Source: Ilex aquifolium (taxonomy: Eukaryota; Streptophyta; Magnoliopsida; Aquifoliales; Aquifoliaceae). Taken from it: 64,000 bases of DNA. Location: assembly GCA_951799425.1 (NCBI GenBank), contig OX637401.1, positions 21,800,001-21,864,000 on the forward strand, read 5' to 3'. Below the pieces are notes generated by a model. The model did no database searches. It was not told the DNA's origin and was given only the letters and a program-made list of their open reading frames with translations. A program made the position numbers and the translations under genes. Below are positions 33,854 through 46,000 of this stretch, one piece after another; position 1 is the stretch's first letter; each line of letters begins with the position of its first letter.

Positions 33854-34219
33854 CACACACACAGACACAGAGTCTAACACAGACAAAGACACACACCAGC
33901 ACACACAACACATTGGTTTGATATTTTGGGTGTTTTGTATTGGTTCAACATTTGTGAAAATTGGGCTTGAGTCCTTTTAGATGGACTTTTAATGACTTGA
34001 GTCCGTTAAAGAAACTTATTTGGTAATAAGTCCATTTTTTATCTTACTAATAAGTACTTAAGTCCACTATTTTTTTTAAATTTCAAAAATACCATTAACA
34101 ATGTTATTCTGTTCAATTATAGAAACCTTAAAGACCTTGAAAGTAACTTTAAATTAATTTCTTAAATTAGAAATTATTATCCCTTAATTCACTCATAAAT
34201 TGAAATTGAAATTTATATT

Positions 34220-34252
34220 TTCTCTCTCTCTCTCTCTCTCTCTCCCTCTCTC
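34220..34252. repeat. (TC)n microsatellite
   Basis: A TC run interrupted by a single C insertion. Confidence 0.95.
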
Positions 34253-34509
34253 GTTAGAAGAAGATTATCACTCCAGTGCAACAAATCTTTCTCCTTAGAT
34301 ATCATTTTTTCCACCATAGCATCAAAATCAGTAGGGTTTGGAACATCATTAACAACTACCATATCTTTTACTGCGTTCTGGTCATCATAAACTTTTATGT
34401 CGTTGGTTTTCGAAAAAAAAGGTTGAAATACTTGCTTAATGTGTTATTAGTTTGATCCCCAATTTTATTTTTATTTTTTTGATAAATAATCCCCAAATTT
34501 TTTCAATGT

Positions 34510-34940
34510 TTCATGTTATTAGGTTTTTTGTTTACCATGTTACTATTTTTTCTAATTGATCATGTTACTATTTTTTATTGAGCATGTTATTAATTTTTCA
34601 GTGTTACTTTTTTGGATGCTGAAGAATTCAAGACTTTTTCCTCTGGTTATGAGTTTGAATGCTACTATTTTTATTTTTAATTTTGTTCAATGTTTCATAT
34701 TGCTATTTTTTTTGTTGAGCATGTTATTGTCTTTGTTAAGCATGTTACTATTTTTGTCGAACATGTTACTATTTTTGTTGAACATGTTACAATTGTTATT
34801 TTTAAAAAATATTAATATTTAATGTTACTATTTTTTTATGTTTAAATGTTACTATTTTTGTGCTTAAATGGTATTATTTTTTGTGTTTAAATGAAATTTT
34901 TTTTTTTTTTTGTATTTGAATGTTACTATTTTTATTTTTA
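34510..34940. repeat. Degenerate minisatellite, unit around 'atgttactattttt'
   Basis: More than ten imperfect copies of a 16-22 bp motif lie in a T-rich stretch. The long hydrophobic open frame across it is an effect of the repeat. Confidence 0.75.
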
Positions 34941-35195
34941 TTGTTACTATATATGATAGAGATATAGTCCTAACTTATATATGGATATAGATAGATATAA
35001 GAGAAATTTTTTTTTAATGTTAGTCAAACTCCTAAGATTTAGGAGTTTTTAATTTTTAGTTTATTTCACTTCTAAAGGGAATGGATAGTCTGGTAAAATT
35101 GACAAAAAACGGACTTCATAACAAATAAGTTTTCTTGGCGGACTTAAATCCAAATAAGTCCATATTAGGGGACCGACCTCCAAATTTCCCTTAAT

Positions 35196-36133
35196 ATTTT
35201 GGGTGTTTTGCATTGGTTTGATATTTTTGGGTGTTAATTTGGGTGTTTTCTCATATTGGTTTGATAAGTTTTGCAAGAAATTAATTTGGAAAATTATAGT
35301 TGTTAGTAGCATATTTTTTATTGAATGTTAGTGTTATGGTTTTGAAATTTAATGTTAAGATTATTTTGATTGCGTTTAGGTTTTGATTTTCAAATTGTGT
35401 AATTGGAAGTCATGTTTACGATTGAATGTTTGAGTTATTTTGATAGAAGTGGGTTGGATGAATGATGGTGGTTTGATTGGATTGGTTTAACAAATTTGGT
35501 TTCATTTCCCATTTTGTATGGATTGGTAACTGCTTTACTAATATAATTATTATTCTTTGAAACTGTAACCATTTTTCTCTCATATCCCATCAATTTGCTT
35601 TCTGTTGTTGAATTGCCTTGCAGATTTTGTGTTGTATGATTGTTGAAAAGAAGTTTGCAATGTTTGAGACGAAGAGTAACCTCATCCAACCCCATTCCAA
35701 ACCTTTCCTACAAAGGTTGACGTTAGTTTCTTGTACTCTTTCCTAAAAATTTTCAATTAATAGAATTAATATGGTAGTGTTTTGTTCTAACGGTGATAGA
35801 GTATACATTTGGTTTGGAGTGGTTGCAATAAACAGGTGAAGAGTGATTCTCTCATGCCATGAATTTTTATAGAACTTGACTATATTGGTTGGACAAAGGA
35901 GGGATCACATACTTCTCTTAGCTCTTTCATTAGCTGTTTAGTGGATATTTCCAGTGTGTGTGTGTTTTTTTTTTTGTAAATTATAGCTCATGTTTAATCA
36001 ACTATTAAGTTTTTTATGGATTGTATTGCATTTTGAAGTTAGATACGTGCACAAAGGAATTTTTTGGATGATTTCGTTGGTATTTACGATTTTTAATTTA
36101 AACTTTTGATTTGGTACCCGCGTGCGTGTGTTA
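35196..36133. other. Intergenic sequence up to the element A insertion site
   Basis: AT-rich; no accepted open frames or bounded repeats. It ends with the target duplication ttaat (36134-36138). Confidence 0.55.
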
Positions 36134-36138
36134 TTAAT

Positions 36139-36873
36139 TGATGGTGTAAATCTACGCGAATGAGCTATGGAATAGGATCAACTCGTACGAATGATGTGCG
36201 TGGAGTTCAATGTCGTATCTGGGTTACAAGGCTTGTGTCAAACGATGCAGGTTGATGCTTAGGGGAATTGGGGAAAGGGAAATAACACAACAGAGGTGCA
36301 GTGGTTCACCGGCCTGAGCTCGGCTAGTCCACTCGGGAATGGAGACTCTTGCTCCTCTGCTCTTATTGATGATGCTGAATATGTTACAATGTAGTAAGGG
36401 AGACCTTAGGGTTCTTCGTGGCTCTATTGCCCATCTCTTTCAATGGAAGTCTACCCCCCATTTATAGCCTCTTGCTTACCTCTAATCCGATTTTATTTCC
36501 TATAATGAAGGGATCTTCCTCCATCTCTCCTTCCCCAATCCCGGAGTTACCTAAAATCCATATGACCAGCTTTTATGGTCTCCACCTCGAGATCTTTGCC
36601 TTCTTTCATGGAATTCTCCTTAGTTTTCGGAGAGGATCTTGGTTGGTTACGGGTTTTGTGCCTTGGTTCCAGCTTGATTCCTATTACGGGGGTATCTGCT
36701 GTCATCTTGCTGTCCTCCTGCCATTTCTCATTTCGTGTCTCTTGATGGGGAGCTCTGACCTCAGCTGGATGAGCTTAGACTATAGCTTAAATGAGCTCTG
36801 CTTCCCCTCTCCGAGCTCCCGATCTGAGCTCATTTCCTGAGCTCAGGTTTGGTGTAAATCTCAAGTATCATCA
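36139..36873 (-). repeat. Element A 3' LTR
   Basis: Pairs with 48653-49387. Read on the minus strand it has a TATA-like 'tataaatg' (complement at about 36459-36466) and ends ...tttacaccatca. It is rich in gagctc/agctca words, as are other parts of the element. Confidence 0.92.
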
Positions 36874-37051
36874 GTTGCCCCCCAGCTCTTGCCTTAAGTT
36901 AGCTTAGGCAAGGGCTGAACTGCTTCCCAAACTGAGCTAGACCTGCACGTGGCTACCCTTAGCTTCACACGTGACTGAAGCCCTTTGACGGTTTGCAGCA
37001 CTCATGACTCTCCTGGATTCCCGCGCACGTCTCAGCCCACGTCCCTCAAGC

Positions 37052-37059
37052 TTTAAATA
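37052..37059 (+). promoter_or_regulatory. Candidate TATA box of antisense gene 1, element A
   Basis: tttaaata lies 486 nt upstream of the ATG at 37538. Element B has the equivalent 'ctttaaatg' at 62505-62513 (minus), 495 nt upstream of its ATG. The preceding ~50 bp are also alike, including 'cccgcgcacgtctcagccca'. Conservation of this non-coding stretch supports a promoter just inside the 3' LTR, independent of the LTR promoter. Confidence 0.5.
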
Positions 37060-37537
37060 CCCAAACGGCTACCTGAACCGCTTCTTTCCACTATTCATCT
37101 TCTCCTATGTTTCTCCGAACTTCTTGCCTCTGCGAATTCTTGAATTCCTGTCTCGAAGCTTTCTGATTCTTGTCCAAAATCGGCATTTCTGGGTTTGATT
37201 CGAAGATTCGCAGCGCTTCCCCCCTTGATTTGGCCCCGGATTTGTTGTTCGTCGCTCCTTCCCAACTAGGTACGCTTTCCCTATTCTCTTTGCGAACTTT
37301 CGAATTCTGGACCCTTTGAGTTCTAGGTGGTTGTTACGTTTTTGGACACATAGGTTCTTCTATTTCTGGTCCCGTGATTGTTGTCTGTCTCCCCTTCCCC
37401 ATTTTGTGGATTGGAGTTCCATTGTGCACATACTCGCTGTTGGGAGTTACTGTGCTGACCCCAGGGTCATTAGGGAGAGTTTGATTAGTGTTCCCCCTCT
37501 TTATCGTTCCTTTAATCTTCCATTTTCTTGCCCAGTC

Positions 37538-40161
37538 ATGTCTGCCTCCTCCGGTGCTACCCGTTCCTCTGTTTCCCTATTAGGCGATCAGTCTGAGGAC
37601 ACTGATTTAGGGGACGTAGGTGATGAAATCGATAATTTTCCTGGTGTGGAGGCTGTAGAAGCCGAGGTCGGCACCGAGGAAACTCCCTCTACATCATCTC
37701 CCATGCCCCCCAGGCCTGACAAAGGCAAGGGCAAGGTGAGTGGAGTTGGGATTGAAGAAAAAGCCTCATATTTGGGGCTTGCCTTCAGGCATGCCCAGTC
37801 AGTTGGCTATAGTAGAGAGGTCCCTGGGTTAATGAGAGCTTATAAAGCTCGATACGGTTTTCCTCCTGGGGTTGAGCCCTGGTGCCTAGATAAATCCATT
37901 CTCTATGTAGAACAAGTGCGCCAGAGGGTCTGTTTCTTCCTGGCTGCCTTTGAGAACGGTCTTCGCTTTCCCCTGCACCCTTTTATTAAGGCTGTTCTGC
38001 AACACTTTAATGTATGCCCTTCCCAGCTTTCCCCTAACTTCTATGGCATTATGGTAGGCCTCTTAGTCATCTTCAAGAAGCATAAACTCGGGGTTCCTAG
38101 CATTTCTCTGCTTATGGAGCTTTTCAACGTCAAGCTGACCTCTTCCGAAGGTTTTCTATATATTTCTAAGCGAACTAATGCTAGGAAGATTATTACCGAC
38201 CTCCCATATTCTCATAAAGGATGGAAAAAACATTTCTTTTATATTGGGGGTACCAACTGGGAATACAATCCTGCGGATAAGACAGATACTCTTGGTATCC
38301 CTATGGCTTGGACTACCCCAGAAAACTTGCGTGAGTCTTCACTCGAGCTGACTGAGCCCTGATCTGGAATTTATGGGCCTCTTGCCTTTCTCTTACTTGC
38401 ATATTTTTTCTTTTTAGGTGGTCGTCTTGAGCTCAGCCCTGAAGATAAGAAGGTGTTAGTGAAGTTGGGGAAAATCAAGCCAAAGAGGTACGCTGATCTT
38501 ATTGAGTCTCGGAATCTGGTGAAGCTGGGTCTGAGTCCCCCATCGGCAACCTTAGCTATTCCAATATCTGTTATAGGAGCTGAAGAAGGTAATATCACTG
38601 TTACTTTCTTTCTTTCCCCCTTTCGTTTTCTTTTATACCTCCTGATTTCATTCAGATCTTCCAGGTCCTTCCACCATGAGGTCTACTCCTGAAGAGCTCA
38701 AGGCTAAGGTTGAGGAGCTGATGAAAGGTGGTAAATCCAGCAAGCGGAAGGCCCAGGCCGGCTCTGAGAGTGGACCAATCACCAGGGCTAAAATCCCAAG
38801 ATTGGAGATGCCTTCGCCCTCCTCATCTGCTAGAGAACCGGCTCCCATCATGGCACTGCCTTCCTCATCCAGCACTCCTCAAACTGCAGCCATCTCCACC
38901 CCTCCAGAGGCCCAGCCTGCATCAGCTCAAGTGGGAGGTCAGGCTTCCCCTTCCTCCTCTGAGGTCGAGAGAGCATTGGGATTAATCCCCGATCTCCTAC
39001 CCAGATCTTTTTCATACAGTGCTTCTGGGAAGATGATGGAGAAAGAGGGGAAATCCGAAGAGGAAGATGGAGACTCTTACTTCGACAACATGGATCTAGC
39101 TGTAGGAGCTGTTTCTTCTATTTTTTCTGAATCCGACGTCCTGAAGGCTGCTTCGGTGCCACTTGAGGACTCCATCAACTCAACTCTTCAGGGAACAGCT
39201 GCTGTGAGTACCTTACCAGCTCCATTTACCCTTGTTCAATAGCTTTACATAGTTTTGCTGATCTTCCTTTATCTCCCAGGCTGCCCTCCATGTGAAAGGT
39301 TTATTGCACCGGATCCGGTCTTACGAGCGTTCCGCTAAGGCTCTGAAGACGTATGAGGTCAAAGTTTCTGAGTTGTCCCTCGAAAACGAGGATCTCAGGG
39401 CTCAGGTGCAAAGCCTTAAGGAGCAAACAGTGAAGCAAGCCTCCGACCTCAAACATACCTTAACCGTCAAGGTCAGAGCTGAGGAAGGGAAAAAGAAAGC
39501 TCGAGATGAGCTACGGTTAGTTAAGGAGGATCTGCAGCTCAAGACTGAGGCGTGGACTAAGGCTAGTCAAGAGGCTTTTGACGCCAAGAACTCCCTTATG
39601 CAGTCAAGGCAAGATTATCTCACTCTTAGCGAAGCCAATGACAAACTCTGCGAGGAGCTCGAAGGGCAGAAAGACCTGGTTAAATAGAGGGATAGAGAGG
39701 TAGCCGAGCTGAAAGATGAGGCTACCACCTTGTGGGCTACTGGGTGGCTCGCCTTTAGGCGCAAGGCTATCAAAGCTTTTCCTGACCTCGACTTCAACTT
39801 CCCTATCCCCACCGAGGAAGAAATGGAAGAGTCTAGCTCTGATAATGAGGAAGATGTCTTGGTCCCATCAGCTGAAGCCTTGAGTCAAGACGTACCTGCC
39901 ACTGGGACTTCCGGAGCTCTTGCCGCAATTCCTGAGCTCCCAACTGCGATTCTTGAGCTCCCCACGACAGCTCCTGCTGTTCCTCTCATTACACCGTTTT
40001 CAGCTGACCTGGTGACTGAGGCCCTTGCTCAAAATTCGGAATCAACGGGAGCAGGGACCCTTGTGGCTGGCATCTCTGGAAGCTCTTCCCAACCTTCTGC
40101 TACTGAGGGCTCATCTGCCGAGCTGCGAGATCCTTCAATTACTCCTTCTTTAGATACTTAG
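37538..40161 (+). pseudogene. Antisense gene 1 of element A (4 exons, one nonsense codon)
   Basis: Exons 37538-38330, 38418-38588, 38656-39203 and 39280-40161 join in frame (2394 nt). The intron positions are the same as in element B, and exon 2 is exactly 171 nt in both. The product matches the element B protein along its length: a globular region with 'VCFFLAAFENGLRFPLHPFI' and 'CPSQLSPNFYG', a basic patch in exon 3, and a long coiled coil in exon 4. A TAG at 39685-39687 cuts the coiled coil. The domain resembles the 'putative gypsy-type transposase' family found in antisense ORFs of plant Tat elements; despite that name, no catalytic motif is visible. The downstream 40162-40260 looks like a plant 3' UTR. 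Confidence 0.8.
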
Positions 40162-40671
40162 AGCTCTTTCTGTGCTCATGTAATTCTATCTTCTTCTTTT
40201 TCCTTTGTACTTCGAACTTGTGTTTTGGAATACAAACTTCATAAAGAAATTTCTGAATCTCGTGTTGAATTGTGATGTGTGATGTGTTGTGATTTGAGAC
40301 ATAACTCACATGGTTCTGTTTTTCTGAATTTTTCTTGTACTTCCCTTGCCCCCCCTTGCTTCGAGAAGTGCTTCAGTCCTTCTTGAAGCAGGATTATGGA
40401 CTTCGTGAGCTGCCAAGTTCTTTTGATGAACTAAGGAACCCATTAGGAACTTCATCATTCTGGTGCGAGCAAGGTTCTTGGAAGTGCAGGTCTCAAAGAC
40501 TTGCTGTAGAGGTGCTATGACGCCAACTGGGCTGAGCTCAAATATGAGGAATATTTTATTTGGGTGGTGTCAGAACTCTCTTTGGTTGTTTGGAGTGCAT
40601 TAGGAGGTGTAATCTCGCGCTGATTCCATTTCCCGCCTTATTCCCAACCGTTTTCCATAACCGTAACTGCC

Positions 40672-40684
40672 TTTATTAATTAAG
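40672..40684 (+). promoter_or_regulatory. Candidate core promoter of antisense gene 2, element A
   Basis: tttattaattaag lies 171 nt upstream of the ATG at 40855. The identical 13 bases occur at 58353-58365 (minus) upstream of gene 2 in element B, with 'ttccataaccg' just upstream in both. Shared sequence in otherwise diverged spacer suggests function. Confidence 0.5.
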
Positions 40685-40854
40685 AAACCAAAAAGACAAC
40701 CGACTCCCTTTCGCGTGGCTCTTGGTTTCCTAAAAACTTACAATCTTCTTTAAGTCTCCTATCATCTGCTGAGTTTCGTTCTCTCTTGCCCAAAAATATT
40801 CCTGAGTTTCTTCCTGTTTCTTGTGACCACTCTCTGTCTTTACCATAACCTTTA

Positions 40855-41930
40855 ATGGTTGCTTCTGCTTCTTCTTTGTTCAAGGAACGCACTTCCTTTG
40901 GAATCGAATGGAAGTGGCACTGTCGCTACTTATCTCCTTCAACCTTAGAGTCCTCTGATTTAGAAGCCATCAAGAAACGGTTCTTTTCTGATCTTGATTT
41001 GCCTTTGCGAGTCCCTACTTCCGACGAGCCCTGCAACTACCTTCCTCGAGGGGAAATCTGCTTTTTTGAGGGTGCCATGGATATGGGACTTCGCCTTCCC
41101 ATTCATCCGGCTATATGACGAGTTCTTGCCTACTATGGCCTATGCCCTTCTCACCTTTCCCCACGAGGATGGGCTGCTATGGTGAGCTTCTTCCTGTTCT
41201 GGCGCCTATATGGCAGCGACAGGTTCCCCTTTGTTTCCGAGTTTTTGTACTTCTTCGAGATCGAGGAAGATGATGCCCCCTGCTTCAGCTTCTTTCGTTG
41301 GAGGCATTTTAATTTACCTCCTTTGGTTTTAGGCCTTCCCTCCAATCCTGAAGGATGGTCTAAACGCTTCTTTTTTGCTTCTGGGGAGTCTTGGCGGTCC
41401 ACTGAGGATCGTTGTCGTGAAGCTAGGATTCCACGGTCCTGGAAGAGCTTCTCTCATGTTGGTAGGTTCGAGCTGAGCTCTCTTGAATAGATGTTTTTCT
41501 TGAAGATTTATTCTTATTATATTCTTGTTGCTCAGGTCCCCCTGATCTGGATGTGCCCGAGATGATAAGCATTAATGAGTTGCTGCTCGTTGGGCCTAGG
41601 TCTTACTTTGAGTTGATGACGAGTGCAAACCTTTATTTGCTTGGGGCTGAGGCAACCGAATTTGAATTTTCCTCCGTTCCTTACTCTTCTTGGACCTCTT
41701 TCTCTGACTTTGACGAGGAAGGGGATTCTGACGAGGATGGGGACACTGGTGTGAGCTCAAAGAGGTGTAGGAGGGATGGTTCTTTCTCCCCTGATTCTAT
41801 GTCCACTATTTTCCTTACCCCAGTAGGTCAGAAACTTCTGGACTCACTCTACAAGGCTGAACAAGAAAGAGACGAGCTGAAGGAGGAGAATGCTCGTCTG
41901 AAGGAGGAAGTGGCCGAGCTGAAGTCATAG
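40855..41930 (+). pseudogene. Antisense gene 2 of element A (2 exons, one nonsense codon)
   Basis: Exon 1 (40855-41461, 607 nt, the same length as in element B) and exon 2 (41536-41930) join in frame to 333 codons, with a GT-AG intron of 74 bp. A TGA at 41116-41118 interrupts exon 1 right after 'GLRLPIHPAI'; the frame is otherwise open. The domain is a diverged version of that in antisense gene 1, and the C-terminus ends in a short acidic segment and a coiled coil ('EQERDELKEENARLKEEVAE'). No known function. It lies 694 nt downstream of gene 1 in the same direction. Confidence 0.78.
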
Positions 41931-42419
41931 CTTTAGAAGGATTAGGAGTCCTTCCTCCTTGTACTTCCTTTCTTTCTTTGAACGATGCCAAACTACGTCT
42001 CTATATATATTTTCTTGAATGCTCGTACTCTTGAATTTTTTGAATATCAGTTCTTTCTTTTTAGAATGTGCATGCCCATGTATGAGCTAAGGGGTGCATG
42101 TCCATGTATGAGCTGAGGGGGTCATTTCTTATGTGCTTATGGAGTTCATTCTAAATTCTGTAAATTTAGACACTGAGCTCTTCCAACACATTCCTCGCGT
42201 TCAGAACACGAACGTAGATGGAAAACAGAAGATCATGTCTGTACTGACATCCGCTGCACTAGACATGAAACTGAGAGATGACCTTTGTCGTTTGGAGAAG
42301 ATCAGGAACCACCGTGGTCTTCGTCAGTATTGGGGTTTTTGAGTGTGTGGGCAGTACACGAAGATTCCTGGTCGTGGGGAAAGACTGTTGGTGTCTCCAA
42401 GAAGAGACCAACTTGAATT

Positions 42420-42998
42420 TTATGAGCTTAGAAGCTTATCGTATGTATATGAGCTGAAGAGCTCATCTTGAATTTTTATAAGCCGAGAAGCTTATCGTGC
42501 TTTTATGAGCTGAAGAGCTCATCTTGAATTTTATTAGCTGAGAAGCTTATAGTGTTTTTATGAGCTGAAGAGCTCATCTTGAATTTTATAAGCTGAGAAG
42601 CTTATCGTTTGTATATGAGCTGAAGAGCTCATCTTGAATTTTATAAGCTGAGAAGCTTATCGTTTGTATATGAGCTGAAGAGCTCATCTTGAATTTTATA
42701 AGCTGAGAAGCTTATCGTGTTTTTATGAGCTGAAGAACTCATCTTGAATTTTATAAGCTGAGAAGCTTATCGTGTCTTTATGAGCTGAAGAGCTCATCTT
42801 GAATTTTAGAAGCTGAGAAGCTTATCGTTTGTATATCAGCTGAAGAGCTCATCTTGAATTTTATAAGCTGAGAAACTTATCGTGTTTTTATGAGCTGAAG
42901 AGCTCATCTTGAATTTTATAAGCTGAGAAGCTTATAGTGTTTTTATGAACTGAAGAGCTCATCTTGAATTTTTATAAGCTGAGAAGCTTATCGTTAAC
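42420..42998. repeat. Hairpin tandem array of element A (55-bp units)
   Basis: About ten units with a period of 55 bp (one of 56), measured from the recurring gagctgaagagctc. Each unit carries two dyads: tgagct/agctca around a 4-nt loop, and ataagct-gaga-agcttat. Some units have a damaged stem (for example near 42836 and 42876). The array lies between the converging 3' ends of gag-pol (43100, minus) and antisense gene 2 (41930, plus). Element B has the same array in the same place. Confidence 0.92.
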
Positions 42999-43099
42999 TG
43001 CAGAGCTTGTTCCATATGTACTTGTTGCACATTCCTTTCTTCGAAAATCATAAAAGACTCGTTTATTTTTATTGAAAATAGCTCTATTACATGAAAAAC

Positions 43100-46000
43100 T
43101 TACTGAAAGAACTTCTTAAGGTGCTCGACATTCCAAGAGTGAGGTAGGATTTTCCCTTCCTCTGTTTGTAGCTCATAATTCCCTGGTCTGACTACCCTTG
43201 ATATGATATAGGGTCCTTCCCAGTTGGGTCCCAGCTTCCCATGTGTGGGATCCTTCTTCGCAAGCAGAAGCCTCCTAAGTACCAAGTCTCCAACCTTGAA
43301 ACTCCTCTGCCTTACCTTCCTATCGTAGTATCTTGTAGTTTTCCTTTGATAAATTTGGACGCGATGCAGAGCTCTGTCTCTCTTTTCATCCAGGAGATCG
43401 AGGTTCAATAGGAGAGACTCATCATTGTGCTCGGCATCCGCAAATTCCACCCTTGGTGACTGGAGCCCTACCTCAACAGGGGCTACTGCCTCGGTTCCAA
43501 AAGCTAAAGCAAACGGGGTTTCCTGGGTTGCAGACCTGGCGGTGGTTCTGTAGGCCCACAATACTTCAGGAATGTACTCCACCCACTTGCCTTTTAGGTT
43601 TTCTAGTTTGGTCTTCAGAGCTGCCTTTATGGTTCTGATTGTGACCTCTGCTTGTCCATTGGATTGAGGATGTGCAGGAGCTGAGAAATAGTTCTTTATC
43701 CCGAGCTCAGCACAAAAACTTTTAAATTTTGAGTTGTCAAACTGCTTCCCATTGTCAGACACGATTGCTCTGGGAACCCCAAACCTGCAAACTATCGATT
43801 TCCAAACGAAGTTTTGGACTTTCTGCTCGGTGATTGTTGCCAAAGGCTCGACCTCTGCCCATTTGGTGAAGTAATCCACCCCTATGATAGCAAACTTGCA
43901 TTGTCCCATTCCGGTGGGAAGGGGCCCTAGAATGTCCAAACCCCACTGCTGAAAGGGCCATGGGCTTACCACCGAGGTTAGTAGCTCGGGTGGACAATGA
44001 GAAATATTGGCATGCTCTTGGCAAGTCTTACATCTCTTGACCAATTCGGTGGCATCTTTAAGCATAGTGGGCCAATATTACCCTTGCCTCAGTACTTTTC
44101 CTGCCAAGGCCCGAGCTCCTATGTGATTGCCGCATATTCCTTCATGTACTTCTCTGAGTATATAATTGGCGTCTTTATCTCCTACGCATTTAAGGAGAGG
44201 GGCTGAAAATCCTCATTTGTATAGATTTCCTTGCAGCACAGAGAATCTGGCTGACCTAGTTTTGAGTTTAGAAGCTTCCTTAGCACCGCTTGGCAAGGTT
44301 CTTTTCTGTAGGTATTCTACGATGGGGTCCATCCAGCTCGGCTGAGCTACGATTGGCAGCACGTCCTCCTTTTCAATGCTTACTGAAGGCTCTGGAAGAT
44401 GCTCCACTGGTATTAGCCTATCTAGGTCCTCTTGTGAGTCAGTTGCTAACCTTGCCAACGCATCTGCTCGTGAATTCTCTGCTCTGGGCACGTGTTTGAC
44501 CTTAACCTGCACAAACTTTTTCATTAGTTCTCGTACCTTTCTGAGGTAGAGGATCATTTTTTCGCCTCTCGCTTCGTAAGATTCTTCTATCTGTCTTATT
44601 ACCAGTTGAGAGTCACTGCAAATCTCTAGCTGTTCTGCTTCCATGGAATGAGCAAGATTAAGCCCAGCGATGACAGCTTCATATTCCGCCTCGTTATTTG
44701 AAGCTTTAAACCCAAATCTAAGGGCATACTCGACATCTATTCCTTCTGGAGAGGTCAAGATCATACCTGCACCACTTCCCTGAGCGTTGGCAGCTCCATC
44801 CACTGAAAGCCTCCATATGGGGAGGTCTGGTATTAAATCTGTGGTCTCCATAGGTGCTGCTGCTGTGAATTCTGCGATGAAATCTGCCAAAATTTGCCCT
44901 TTGATGGCAGTTCTTGACTTATATCTGATATCAAACTCACTGAGCTCTATGACCCACTTAACCAACCTCCCCGAAGACTTGGCTTATGTAGCACTTGTTT
45001 CAACGGCTGGTCTGTTGGAACTTCGATAGTATGAGCCTGAAAATATGGTCTAAGTCTCCTAGCTGTCGTAACCAAAGCTAAAATGAGTTTCTCCATCTTT
45101 GGATATCTCTCCTCTGCCCCCTGAGAGCTCTGCTGCAGTAGTAGACTGGCTGCTGAGCTCTGTCTCGCTCCCTAACTAGCGCTGCGCTTGTTGAAAAATC
45201 TGAAACTGCCAGCTAGAGAGTAAGGACCTCCCCTTCTAAAGGGCTCACCAAAACAGGAGGAGAGCTCATATAATTTTTCAGGGCTTCGAATGCTTCTTCG
45301 CACTTGGTATCCCACTGGAATGCATTCTTCAAGACTTGGAAGAATGATTGACATTTGTCGCTTGACCTAGATACAAAACGACTCAGGGCAGCTATTCTAC
45401 CTGTCAGGCGTTGTACCTCCCTTGTGTTGGATGGTGACTGCATATCTAACACCGCCCTAACCTTCTCTGGGTTAGCTTCAATTCCTCGGCTGCTAACTAT
45501 AAAACCCAGAAACTTTCCTGCTGAGACCCCGAATGCACACTTCGCAGGGTTGAGCTTCATCTTGTATTCCTTTAAAATCTGGAATGATTCAGTTAGGTGC
45601 TCGATGTGGAGCTCTGCCTTTAGTGACTTTACTAACATGTCGTCGATGTAGACCTCCATGGATGCACCTATCTGCTTTTGGAACATCCTATTCACCAACC
45701 GCTGGTAAGTGGCTCCAGCGTTTTTCAATCCGAAAGGCATGACTTGATAACAGTATGTTCCTTGTTCAGTCACAAATGAGGTCTTTTCTTGGTCGTTGGG
45801 ATCCATCCTGATCTGGTTATAACCTGAGAAGGCGTCCATGAAGCTAAGGAGTTCGTGCCCAGCTGTGGCGTCCACTATTAAGTCGATCCGAGGTAAGGGA
45901 AAGCTGTCCTTGGGGCATGCTCGGTTGAGGTCAGTAAAGTCGATGCACAGTCTCCATTTTGCATTGATTTTTTTGACAAGAACCACATTTGTCAACCAGG

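Larger units (their letters stand above)
33957..35190. mobile_element. Long-TIR element (~1.23 kb) inserted in a minisatellite
   Basis: The left ~85 bp and the inverted right ~85 bp correspond ('agaaacttatttggtaataa' against 'agaaaacttatttgttatga', then 'agtcc.ttttttt.tc'). Both flanks contain copies of an 'attggtttgatattttgggt'-type ~25-bp repeat, so a clean target duplication cannot be read. The interior is non-coding: a TC microsatellite (34220-34252) and a degenerate 'atgttactattttt' minisatellite (about 34510-34940). Confidence 0.55.

Noticed and set aside
36418-36840. 140-codon open frame in both LTRs of element A (also 48932-49354)
   Set aside because: Runs against the element's own strand across the LTR regulatory region, has no domain, and its presence in two copies is explained by LTR identity.
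42420-42998. CRISPR-like array
   Set aside because: Regularly spaced repeats, but the whole unit is repeated with no unique spacers, and it lies within a plant retrotransposon.
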